Of a stretch of 45,823 nucleotides of DNA, positions 7,882 through 16,160 are shown piece by piece (positions within the stretch are counted from its first letter, which is position 1; each line of letters begins with the position of its first letter). The notes beneath the pieces are model-generated. The model searched no databases. It saw only the letters and a list, made by a program, of their open reading frames with translations, and was not told the origin of the DNA. Both the position numbers and the translations under genes were made by a program. The DNA is taken from the NCBI GenBank assembly GCA_020725385.1, contig DYFC01000018.1, positions 1 to 45,823 on the forward strand, given 5' to 3'. Origin of the DNA: Nitrospira japonica (lineage in GTDB: Bacteria; Nitrospirota; Thermodesulfovibrionia; Thermodesulfovibrionales; SM23-35).

Positions 7882-9329
7882 ATATTCTTATAGCATCATC
7901 TGAAGCAGTTCCTTTTGCTAAAACAGGAGGACTTGCTGATGTGGCTGGTTCTCTTTATAAAGAATTTCGTTATATGGGACATAATGTATATCTTGTTCTT
8001 CCTCTCTATAGAAGAATAAAGGAGAATTTTAGCCTTAAGGAATCTGAAATAGAAATAAGTATACCGGTAGGGGAAAAAGATTTTAATGGGAGATTATTCA
8101 GTTATAATGATAATTATTTATTTATAGAATGTGATGAGCTCTTCGATAGAGATGAACTTTATGGTACCCCACAGGGAGATTATGAGGATAATTCTGTACG
8201 ATTTATTTTCTTTTCAAGGTGTATTCTTGAGATATGTAAAAAATTAAACTTCAAACCTGATATTATACATTGTAATGATTGGCAGACAGGGCTTGTGCCT
8301 CTATATTTGACGATATTATATAAGAATGACTATTTTTTTAAGGATACTGCAACTATTTTTACAATTCATAATATAGGTTATCAGGGTTTGTTTCCTGCAT
8401 CTGATATTTCAAGAATAGGCATTGGTTGGGAGTATTTCAATCCTGAAGGTATAGAGTTTTATGGTAAGATTAATTTTTTAAAAGCAGGTATTATTTCTGC
8501 TGACATAATTAATACTGTAAGTAAAACTTACGCTGAAGAAATTTTAAATGAAGAATCAGGGTTCGGTCTCGACGGAATCTTACGTAAAAGGAAAGAAAGA
8601 ATCTTTGGTATTATAAATGGAATTGATTACAATGAGTGGAATCCGGCAAAGGATAATTTCTTGCCAGCGAAATATAGTTACAAAGATATACGGGGGAAAT
8701 CAGTTTGTAAAAAAGAATTAATTAAAAAAGTTTTTAGTAGCAATGTTCAAGATTCAGAGAAAAAGCCCTTACTTGGTATAGTTGGCAGACTATCCGCACA
8801 AAAGGGAATAGATCTGGTTATCAAAGCTGCTCCCAAAATGCTTTCTTCTGGAGCAAGATTGGTTATTCTTGGTAAAGGGGATGAGTATATACATCGCGAA
8901 CTTGAGGAAATGCAAAAAAAGTTTTCTGAAAAGGTTTCTCTCATACTCGGATTTGATGACCAGCTCGCACACAATATATATGCCGGAGTTGATTTTTTCC
9001 TTATGCCTTCTAAATATGAACCATGCGGGTTAGGACAGATGATAGCTATGCGTTATGGAACTGTTCCAATTGCAAGAGCAACAGGAGGTCTTATTGATAC
9101 AATAGATGACTATGAGCCTCTAATTTGTTCCGGAACAGGATTTCTTTTTAATGACTATTCGCATTATGCTTTTTTGAATGCAATTAAGACTGCCTTCTGT
9201 ATCTATGAAGACTCAAGGAAAATGAAAAATCTAATATCAAATGTAATGAAAATGGATTTTTCATGGAAAAATTCAGCGGAAAAATATATAGATATGTATA
9301 AATATGCACTAAAAATTAAGAAAAATTAG
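7878..9329 (+). CDS. glgA: Glycogen synthase (GT5, ADP-glucose type)
   Basis: The N-terminus carries the GT5 signature KTGGLADVAG (residues 15-24), which binds the ADP-glucose phosphates. Further motifs are HCNDWQTGLVPLY, TIHNIGYQGLFP, NGIDYNEWNPA and the C-terminal KYEPCGLGQMIAMRYGTVPI with the conserved Glu. The length of 483 residues is normal. The enzyme adds glucose from ADP-glucose to the non-reducing end of a growing alpha-1,4 glucan in the cytoplasm. Its ATG overlaps the galT stop (ATGA), implying translational coupling. A GH57 branching-type enzyme at 39865-41463 could complete glycogen synthesis; no glgC or glgP lies within the window. Confidence 0.95.
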   Translation: MNILIASSEAVPFAKTGGLADVAGSLYKEFRYMGHNVYLVLPLYRRIKENFSLKESEIEISIPVGEKDFNGRLFSYNDNYLFIECDELFDRDELYGTPQGDYEDNSVRFIFFSRCILEICKKLNFKPDIIHCNDWQTGLVPLYLTILYKNDYFFKDTATIFTIHNIGYQGLFPASDISRIGIGWEYFNPEGIEFYGKINFLKAGIISADIINTVSKTYAEEILNEESGFGLDGILRKRKERIFGIINGIDYNEWNPAKDNFLPAKYSYKDIRGKSVCKKELIKKVFSSNVQDSEKKPLLGIVGRLSAQKGIDLVIKAAPKMLSSGARLVILGKGDEYIHRELEEMQKKFSEKVSLILGFDDQLAHNIYAGVDFFLMPSKYEPCGLGQMIAMRYGTVPIARATGGLIDTIDDYEPLICSGTGFLFNDYSHYAFLNAIKTAFCIYEDSRKMKNLISNVMKMDFSWKNSAEKYIDMYKYALKIKKN

Positions 9330-9345
9330 AGTAAAACGATAATAA

Positions 9346-11784
9346 ATGAACGAAAACGTAAGACAGAAATTTACAGACATAATATTTAATAATATCCGTG
9401 ATGGTGTAATAATGCTTGATAAAGAGTACAGGATAATTACTGCTAATAAGTCAGTAGAAAAATGGCTTGATTCGGGCACGGATAATATTTCTGGAATGGA
9501 TAGCAGAGAATTATTTCACAATCATAGCTGGGTATGCCCTCATTGTGCTGCTGAGATTACTTTTACAACAAAGGAAATAAATGTTGTTACTCAAAAAGTC
9601 AATATCAATGACACAACATATTATGCAGAACTCTCCTCATATCCTGTATTAGATGAATCAGGTGAAGTTACAGAGTGTGTTGTTTTTATACATGATACAA
9701 CTGATAGAATGGTTTGTCATGACGAGATGTTAAGACTCTATAATGAAGTAACTCAGACAAAAGAATATCTTGAAGGAATTATAGAAAATTCTGCTGATGC
9801 TATTGTTACCTCGGATATGAATGGTATTATCACTTCCTGGAATAAAGGTGCCGAGAAAATTTATGGTTTTACAAAAGAAGAAGCGATTGGAAAATTCCTT
9901 CCCTTTGTGCCCGATTCTTTGATAGACCCTGAATGGGAAAATAACAGAAGAATTAGAAACGGTGAGATATTAAAAAGGATTGAAACCCTCAGAAAAAAGA
10001 AAGATGGTTCTCTGATTACCGTGACACTGACCTTGTCTCCTATAAAGAATTCAACAGGACAGGTTATTGGCATTAGTGGAATATCAAGAGATATATCCGA
10101 ACTCAAAGAAGTAGAAAAAGAACTTGTAAGAAGAAATCAGGAACTTTCAAGATTATTCTTTATAAGTTCTGCTATGCGGGGAACACTTGATCTTGACAGG
10201 CTTCTCAGGATGGTTTTAACAGCTGTTACTATGGGAGATGGGCTTGGTTTTAACCGTGCAATGCTTTTTCTTGTAGATGAAAATAAAAATGTTCTCAAAG
10301 GTGCAATGGGAGTTGGTCCTGCAAGTTATGATGAGGCATTTCAAATTTGGGATCGTCTCTCAATTGAAAGAAAAACTTTGCCTGATATAATGAAAGATAT
10401 CGAAGAGGGACCTCTTAGAAAAGACTCTTTCTTTGACAAACTAAGCATGAATATAGAAATCCCCCTTGAACAGGACACAATACTCACTAAAGCTATTAAG
10501 GAGAAAAAACTATTTAATATAACCGATGTAAATAACGAACCTTTATCTGATTCTGTTCTTGTCAACCAACTTGGTACACAGGCGTATGCTGTGGTACCTT
10601 TAATTTCCAGGGATAAAGTAATAGGAGTTTTATGGGTTGATAATTATTTCAATAAAAAGCCTATAACCGAGGAAGACATTCGTTTTTTGACAGCTTTCTC
10701 AAATCATATTGCATCGGCTATAGAAAATGCAAAGCTCTTTGAATGGGTTAAACTTACCGAACAGGAACTCGAAAATATTTTTGAGTCTATTTCGGATATG
10801 GTTTATTTTGTCACAGAGGATTATGTAATAAAAAATATCAATAAGGCTGTATGTAAAAGGCTTGGTAAAATTCCAGAGGAAATTATAGGTAAAAAATGCT
10901 ATGAAGTATTTCATGGAACATCTTCACCATGGGATAAATGTCCTCATCAGAAGGCTATAAAATTTAGAAAATCATTTGTCGAAGAAGTAGAAGACTCCCA
11001 CCTTGGCGGTACTTTTGTAACTTCAAGCTCTCCAATTTTTAATACTTCAGGAGAATTTATAGGGACAGTAAATGTATTAAGTGATATAACTGAATTGAAG
11101 AATCTACGCGAGCGTGTAGTGAAGACAGAAAGAATGGCTGCTCTTGGAGAGGTTGCAGCAAGAGTTGCTCATGAAATTAGAAATCCTCTTGTTTCTCTTG
11201 GAGGTTTTGCAAGAAGACTTGAAAGAAAGCTTGACGGGAATCTTAAGGAATATGCGGATATCATAGCAAAGGAAGTTACAAGGCTCGAAGGTATATTAAA
11301 TGAAATTTTAAGTTTTGTCAAAGAAACAAGATTAAATAAAGAAATAATTAATTCTTCAAAATTAATGGAAGACGTTTTGTCACTCGTTAAGTCAGAGAGT
11401 GATGAAAAGAACATAAATATAACAAAAGAATATATAGAAACACCGGATCTTTTCGTTGATCCTACAAGAATTCGTGAAGCATTGTTGAATATTTTGAAAA
11501 ATTCCATTCAGGCAGTTCAACCTGAAGGCAATATTAAAGTTAAAATTTATAGAAAAGAAAATAATTGTATCTTTCAGATAACTGATGATGGTCCCGGTAT
11601 TCCTGATGCCGATAAACCTTTTATATTTGACCCTTTCTTTACTACAAAGAAATCCGGAACAGGTCTCGGGTTAACCATAACACATAGGATTATTGAGGAA
11701 CACGAAGGAACAATCGAGGTTGATAGTAAACAGGGAGAAGGCACTACTTTTAGTGTTATACTTCCAGCTATTGAGAACAAATAA
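9346..11784 (+). CDS. Cytoplasmic PAS-PAS-GAF-PAS sensor histidine kinase
   Basis: The 812 residues have no signal peptide or membrane segment. Domains in order are PAS at about 8-120, PAS at 138-255, GAF at 275-465, PAS at 472-585, the HisKA dimerisation helix with phospho-acceptor His609 (VAHEIRNPLVSLGG), and the HATPase domain at about 700-807 (DDGPGIPD, TKKSGTGLGL). The first PAS contains WVCPHC and the third SPWDKCPH, so Cys/His sites may bind a metal or respond to redox. It sits 16 nt after glgA and 20 nt before a single-domain response regulator, its likely partner. A cytosolic signal is implied, but its identity cannot be read from the sequence. Confidence 0.88.
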   Translation: MNENVRQKFTDIIFNNIRDGVIMLDKEYRIITANKSVEKWLDSGTDNISGMDSRELFHNHSWVCPHCAAEITFTTKEINVVTQKVNINDTTYYAELSSYPVLDESGEVTECVVFIHDTTDRMVCHDEMLRLYNEVTQTKEYLEGIIENSADAIVTSDMNGIITSWNKGAEKIYGFTKEEAIGKFLPFVPDSLIDPEWENNRRIRNGEILKRIETLRKKKDGSLITVTLTLSPIKNSTGQVIGISGISRDISELKEVEKELVRRNQELSRLFFISSAMRGTLDLDRLLRMVLTAVTMGDGLGFNRAMLFLVDENKNVLKGAMGVGPASYDEAFQIWDRLSIERKTLPDIMKDIEEGPLRKDSFFDKLSMNIEIPLEQDTILTKAIKEKKLFNITDVNNEPLSDSVLVNQLGTQAYAVVPLISRDKVIGVLWVDNYFNKKPITEEDIRFLTAFSNHIASAIENAKLFEWVKLTEQELENIFESISDMVYFVTEDYVIKNINKAVCKRLGKIPEEIIGKKCYEVFHGTSSPWDKCPHQKAIKFRKSFVEEVEDSHLGGTFVTSSSPIFNTSGEFIGTVNVLSDITELKNLRERVVKTERMAALGEVAARVAHEIRNPLVSLGGFARRLERKLDGNLKEYADIIAKEVTRLEGILNEILSFVKETRLNKEIINSSKLMEDVLSLVKSESDEKNINITKEYIETPDLFVDPTRIREALLNILKNSIQAVQPEGNIKVKIYRKENNCIFQITDDGPGIPDADKPFIFDPFFTTKKSGTGLGLTITHRIIEEHEGTIEVDSKQGEGTTFSVILPAIENK

Positions 11785-11804
11785 TCTTTTAAGGAGGATA
11801 AAAT

Positions 11805-12155
11805 ATGAAAATACTTGTAGTCGATGATGATTTACATATTCAAAGGCTTTATAAAGAAGAGTTCGAGGATGAAGGATATGAAGTTGTGGTGGCTTCAAAT
11901 GGTAAAGAAGCTATAGAAATGTTCGAAAAAGAAAATCCGGATATTGTTACGCTTGATATTCTACTACCTGATATAGATGGTATAAGAATACTTAGGCAAA
12001 TGAAAGAAAAGAACCCGAAAATACCTGTTATAATGTCAACAGCATATGACTACAGGGATGACTTTGCAGTATGGGCTTCCGAAGCTTATATAGTAAAATC
12101 TTCTGACCTTGAAGAACTGAAATCCATGATTAAAAAACTTTTAAGCAAACAATAA
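11805..12155 (+). CDS. Single-domain response regulator (CheY-like receiver)
   Basis: A strong Shine-Dalgarno (AAGGAGG) precedes this 116-residue protein. It is only a receiver domain: an acidic pocket in VVDDD (residues 6-9), phospho-acceptor Asp51 in TLDILLPDIDG, the Thr/Ser position in MSTAY, and Lys98 in YIVKSS. No DNA-binding or enzymatic output domain is present, so it must act by protein contact or as a phosphorelay intermediate. The kinase gene directly upstream is the obvious phosphodonor. Its stop and the next gene's start share bases (TAATG), so the MoeA fusion is probably translated by the same ribosomes. Confidence 0.9.
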   Translation: MKILVVDDDLHIQRLYKEEFEDEGYEVVVASNGKEAIEMFEKENPDIVTLDILLPDIDGIRILRQMKEKNPKIPVIMSTAYDYRDDFAVWASEAYIVKSSDLEELKSMIKKLLSKQ

Positions 12156-14077
12156 TGCGCAACATATATCTTGAAAGTACACCTCTTAATGAAGCTCTAA
12201 ATAGATGGATAGAAAAACTTGAACATGAAAAATTATTATCACCTTTTAAAGGTGAAACAGTCAAAGTTATTGATTCATTCGGTAGAGTAACAGCAGAACC
12301 AATCTCGGCAAAAATCTCTTCTCCTTTTTATCACTCCTCGGCTATGGACGGATATGCAGTAAAATTCACAGAAACTTTTGGAGCTTCTGAAAGAACCCCT
12401 AAAAGATTATTAATAGGCAAACAAGCAATTTACGTTGATACAGGAGACCCTTTGCCTCAAGGGTTTAATGCTGTAATAATGATAGAAGATGTAAACCATA
12501 TTTCAGATAGAGAAATTGAGATTATATCTCCAGCAACACCTTGGCAGCATGTCAGAGTAATAGGTGAAGATATTGTAGCAACTGAATTGATTCTTCCTGA
12601 AAATCAGAAAATAAGAGCATTTGATATAGGAGCGATGCTTGCAGGTGGTTATACTGAAATTAATGTAAGAAGAAAACCTGAAATAGTAATTATCCCGACA
12701 GGTGATGAAATTGTTGAACCCGGGTGCCAACTTAAAATAGGAAATATTATTGAATTTAATTCAAGAATTCTTGGTTCACTCGTTCAAGAATGGGGAGGTA
12801 AATATCACAGATATAATATTGTGCCTGATAAACTTGAAAAAATTAAGGAAGCTATTTTAGATGCAGTATCAAAAAGCGATATGGTAATTGTTAATGCTGG
12901 TTCTTCAGCAGGTTCAGAAGATTTTACAGCAGAGGCGATAAGAAAATTAGGTGAAGTAATTCTTCACGGTGTAAATATAAAACCTGGGAAACCTGTTATT
13001 CTTGGAATAGTAAAAGGCAAACCTGTTCTCGGAATACCAGGTTATCCAGTTTCAGCATATCTTACATTTAAACTTTTTGCAAAACCGGTTATATTGAAAT
13101 GGCTTGGTATAGGAGAAGAAAAATATGAGACTATTAAAACAAGAATTTCAAGACAGATTGCGTCCCAGCCAGGACAGGAAGAATTTGTAAGAGTTAAAAT
13201 TGGTAAAGTCGGAGATAACTTTATTTCAACTCCAATAAGTAGAGGTGCAGGTGTCTTAATGTCATTGGTAAGGGCTGATGGAATATTGCGTATTCCTTCA
13301 ATGTCTGAAGGCATTGGTGCTGGCTCTGAAGTAGATATAGAATTAATGAGACCCTTAAGTGATATTGAAAATACTATTGTTTGTATAGGGAGCCATGATA
13401 ATGCACTTGATTTACTTTCAAACATACTTAAGAAAAGGTATCCAAAATATTCGTTATCTTCAGCGCATGTAGGTTCAATGGGGGGTTTAATAGCTATTAA
13501 AAAAGGCGAGGCACATTTAGCAGGTACCCATCTCCTTGATGAAGAAACAGGTCAATATAATATAACTTTTATAAAAAAGATTCTTGGCTCTGAAAAGGTC
13601 GTATTAATAAATCTTGTATATAGGGAACAGGGACTTCTTGTTTTAAAGGGAAATCCGAAAAATATTAAAGACTTTAAAGATTTAATTCGTGATGACGTTG
13701 TTTTTGTTAACAGACAATCAGGTGCAGGCACAAGACTTTTAGCCGATAAATGCCTTAAAGAGCTTGGAATAGACCCAGGTAATATAAAAGGTTATGAACG
13801 TGAAGAATATACACATATGGGAGTTGCTTCTGCAGTATTGACAGGAGTAGCTGACACAGGTCTTGCTATCCTTGCATCTGCAAGAGCTTTAAATCTTGAT
13901 TTTATTCCAGTTGCAAAGGAAAGATATGATCTCCTCATGACACGTAAAGTATTTGAATCAAAAATGATGCAGTGCTTGATAGAGATAATAATAAAAGACA
14001 ATGAATTCAAAGAAGCTGTTAAAAATCTTGGCGGTTACGATATATCGGATATGGGTAAAATAGTTTTCGAGAATTAA
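12155..14077 (+). CDS. MoeA-type molybdopterin molybdotransferase fused to a periplasmic-binding-protein-like domain
   Basis: Residues 1-405 are a full MoeA: SSPFYHSSAMDGYAV, VDTGDPLPQGFNAVIMIEDV, PTGDEIV, NAGSSAGSEDF and GIPGYPVSAY. MoeA inserts molybdate (or tungstate) into adenylylated molybdopterin. Residues 408-640 are a substrate-binding-protein-like fold (GSHDNALDLL, GTHLLDEETG, NRQSGAGTRLL, GVADTGLAI), the kind of C-terminal domain known from some MoeA and ModE-like proteins. It has no signal peptide, so it acts in the cytoplasm, perhaps binding an oxyanion or cofactor. It overlaps the response-regulator stop by 1 nt and ends 7 bp before a convergent gene. The kinase-regulator-MoeA link is unusual and its meaning is open. 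Confidence 0.88.
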   Translation: MRNIYLESTPLNEALNRWIEKLEHEKLLSPFKGETVKVIDSFGRVTAEPISAKISSPFYHSSAMDGYAVKFTETFGASERTPKRLLIGKQAIYVDTGDPLPQGFNAVIMIEDVNHISDREIEIISPATPWQHVRVIGEDIVATELILPENQKIRAFDIGAMLAGGYTEINVRRKPEIVIIPTGDEIVEPGCQLKIGNIIEFNSRILGSLVQEWGGKYHRYNIVPDKLEKIKEAILDAVSKSDMVIVNAGSSAGSEDFTAEAIRKLGEVILHGVNIKPGKPVILGIVKGKPVLGIPGYPVSAYLTFKLFAKPVILKWLGIGEEKYETIKTRISRQIASQPGQEEFVRVKIGKVGDNFISTPISRGAGVLMSLVRADGILRIPSMSEGIGAGSEVDIELMRPLSDIENTIVCIGSHDNALDLLSNILKKRYPKYSLSSAHVGSMGGLIAIKKGEAHLAGTHLLDEETGQYNITFIKKILGSEKVVLINLVYREQGLLVLKGNPKNIKDFKDLIRDDVVFVNRQSGAGTRLLADKCLKELGIDPGNIKGYEREEYTHMGVASAVLTGVADTGLAILASARALNLDFIPVAKERYDLLMTRKVFESKMMQCLIEIIIKDNEFKEAVKNLGGYDISDMGKIVFEN

Positions 14078-14084
14078 TCAGGGG

Positions 14085-15182
14085 TTAACTTTTCTTTTCA
14101 GGCTCCTCGTTGTTATTTTCAAGTACCCTTTTTGCACCAATAAATCTCTTAAAATAATATGGTGTTTCAAGGCTATCTATAGTTACCTTTTTGCTTTTAG
14201 AAGATGCGTGAATAAATAGATTATTCCCCAGGTAAATACCGACATGAGATGGAAATGAAGCATATGTTCTAAAAAAAACAAGGTCGCCCATTGTTAGTTC
14301 TTCATTTTCTACAGGCTTTCCTTCAGTAAACTGTTCTCTTGCAGAACGGGGAAGGTTTATTCCAATGAGACTGTAAACTTTTTTAACATAGCCGGAACAG
14401 TCTATCCCGAGAAGACTGTTACCTCCAAATCTATAAGGAATATTCAACATTTTTTTAGCAAAAAGAACAAGTCTGTCATGAATACTTAAATCCTGTAATG
14501 TAGGCGAATCCTTTAAGGTTTCAATCTCTTTTTCAAGAGGAGCCTGTGAAATAAATGTGTCATAAGTTTTATACTCATCAAAAGGTTTTGGAGATTTAAG
14601 AATAAGCTTATACCCTTGTGGTAAAGCGTCATCTTCAAGATCATTAATTTCCATTAATTCATCAGGATCGAGATTATATTTTTTTGCAATTTTCCATAAG
14701 GTATCACCTTTTTCCACAATATATTCATCCGGAATATGTCTTTTGATTAGTAGTTTTTGTCCTATTTTCAATTTTGTTGAATTAAGATTATTTATATCCT
14801 TAAGTTCATTTACTGAAATAGAGTATTTTCTGCTGATTGATTTTAAAGTATCACCTTTTTTTACAACATGGATTGATGAATCATTAAAAACAACAGATTT
14901 AATTTCTTCAGAAGCTCTTTTCTTTGAAGTTGCTACGTTGGATTGATTTTTTTCTTTCTTAGCTTTTGAGGTTGAAGGAATTTTTATTTTTTGTCCGGGT
15001 TTAAGGTTTGTTGAATTTATTTTATTAAATTCGAGAATTTCTTTAACATTAATTTTGAATTCTTTTGCTATTTTTATTGGTGTATCTCCTTTTTTTACCA
15101 CATATATTTTGTCAGCAAATGAATTCCCGGAAAATAATAACAAGCATATAAAGCTTACAAGAAATATTGCTAATTTTTTCAT
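14085..15182 (-). CDS. Exported LysM x3 - NlpC/P60 peptidoglycan endopeptidase
   Basis: I choose the ATG at 15182, which follows AGGAG by 7 nt and begins a clean signal peptide (MKKLAIFLVSFICLLLFSG, cleavage near SFA-DK); the ATG at 15215 would overlap scpB and precede the signal. Three LysM modules lie at about 27-69, 105-147 and 154-197, each starting with VxKGDT. The NlpC/P60 domain spans 240-355 with Cys262 (IDCSGYV), His313 (SHVGIYLG) and His325 (FIHAS). LysM modules anchor it to peptidoglycan and the Cys-His peptidase cuts stem peptides, typically the gamma-D-Glu to diamino acid bond. It lies 16 nt after scpB and is probably co-transcribed with it. Confidence 0.92.
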   Translation of the reverse strand: MKKLAIFLVSFICLLLFSGNSFADKIYVVKKGDTPIKIAKEFKINVKEILEFNKINSTNLKPGQKIKIPSTSKAKKEKNQSNVATSKKRASEEIKSVVFNDSSIHVVKKGDTLKSISRKYSISVNELKDINNLNSTKLKIGQKLLIKRHIPDEYIVEKGDTLWKIAKKYNLDPDELMEINDLEDDALPQGYKLILKSPKPFDEYKTYDTFISQAPLEKEIETLKDSPTLQDLSIHDRLVLFAKKMLNIPYRFGGNSLLGIDCSGYVKKVYSLIGINLPRSAREQFTEGKPVENEELTMGDLVFFRTYASFPSHVGIYLGNNLFIHASSKSKKVTIDSLETPYYFKRFIGAKRVLENNNEEPEKKS

Positions 15183-15198
15183 GGCAATTCTCCTGTCT

Positions 15199-15729
15199 TT
15201 ACATGGTTTCTTCACGATTTAAATCCTTAAGAGTCGGTAAATCTGTTAAATCTTTAAGTCCAAAATATTGTAAGAATTCTCTTGTTGTGCCGTAAAGAAA
15301 AGGTCTTCCCGGACCTTCTTTACGGCCCATTATTTTGATAAGTCTTTTTTCGTAAAGAGTTCTTATAGCACTATCTGAATTAACACCTCTAATCTGTTCT
15401 ATCTCAGCTCTGATAATTGGCTGTTTATAAGCAATAATGGCCAAAGTTTCAAGAGCAGGCATTGATAGTCTATTTGAAAAATGCATAGTTTTAAATTTCT
15501 TTATCCATTCAGCATACCATGGATTGGTTACCATTTGGTAACCACCTGCAATTTCTACTATGAGAATGCCGGAGTTCCTTTGCTTATATTCATCAATGAG
15601 TTCAGAAAATAAATTCTTTATATTTTCTTCGGGAAGATTGACAATATCTTTAATAGATGAAGTTGTCAAAACTTCTCCGGAAAGAAAAAGCAAAGCCTCG
15701 AGTATTGATTTATAATCCTTATTTTCCAT
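15199..15729 (-). CDS. scpB: Segregation and condensation protein B
   Basis: The 176 residues start with LEALLFLSGEVLTT and include AGGYQMVTNPWYAEWI, LETLAIIAYKQPIIRAEIE, IRGVNSD and GRKEGPGRPFLYGTT, which are ScpB signatures spread over two winged-helix domains. ScpB dimerises on the ScpA kleisin and regulates the SMC ATPase during chromosome organisation. It is the first gene of a two-gene minus-strand unit with the LysM-P60 hydrolase. scpA is far away on the opposite strand, so the usual scpAB pair is split. Confidence 0.93.
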   Translation of the reverse strand: MENKDYKSILEALLFLSGEVLTTSSIKDIVNLPEENIKNLFSELIDEYKQRNSGILIVEIAGGYQMVTNPWYAEWIKKFKTMHFSNRLSMPALETLAIIAYKQPIIRAEIEQIRGVNSDSAIRTLYEKRLIKIMGRKEGPGRPFLYGTTREFLQYFGLKDLTDLPTLKDLNREETM

Positions 15730-15875
15730 AATAAACCAATCTCAATAATATCAAAAATTTGAAATAATATCAAATATTTTATCGATTAAGGGTTTTAAAA
15801 AATATTATTTTGGCGTTAAACATTTAGCATTTTAAGACTTTAACCAGAACTAAATCTTAAAACTTTTTAATGTAA

Positions 15876-15905
15876 TTGACAAAAAATTATAATATAAGGT
15901 ATTGT
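15876..15905 (+). promoter_or_regulatory. Predicted promoter of the initiator tRNA gene
   Basis: A perfect TTGACA at 15876-15881 is followed after 18 bp by TATTGT at 15900-15905. Transcription would start about 7 nt before the tRNA at 15919. Other TATAAT-like strings nearer the -35 are too close to it. The remaining 150 bp back to scpB are AT-rich with nothing else I recognise. Confidence 0.4.
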
Positions 15906-15918
15906 TAATATTATCTAA

Positions 15919-15995
<77 letters not shown>

Positions 15996-16026
15996 AGTAT
16001 AAATAATTGATTTTAAACAAATTATA

Positions 16027-16061
16027 GGCTGTCAGAACATTAAATGCTGGCAGCCTTTTTT
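16027..16061 (+). terminator. Rho-independent terminator after tRNA-fMet
   Basis: GGCTGTCAG (16027-16035) pairs with CTGGCAGCC (16047-16055) in a 9-bp stem with one G-T pair and an 11-nt loop, followed by six T (16056-16061). It ends the tRNA transcript before the PBP1A gene. Confidence 0.85.
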
Positions 16062-16160
16062 ATTTCAATAGGACTTTTTTCGGGTTAACTACTAATTAAA
16101 TAACGGACACATTTAACGGATACAATAAACGATGTATATTCTATTTGGTTATAATAATAT

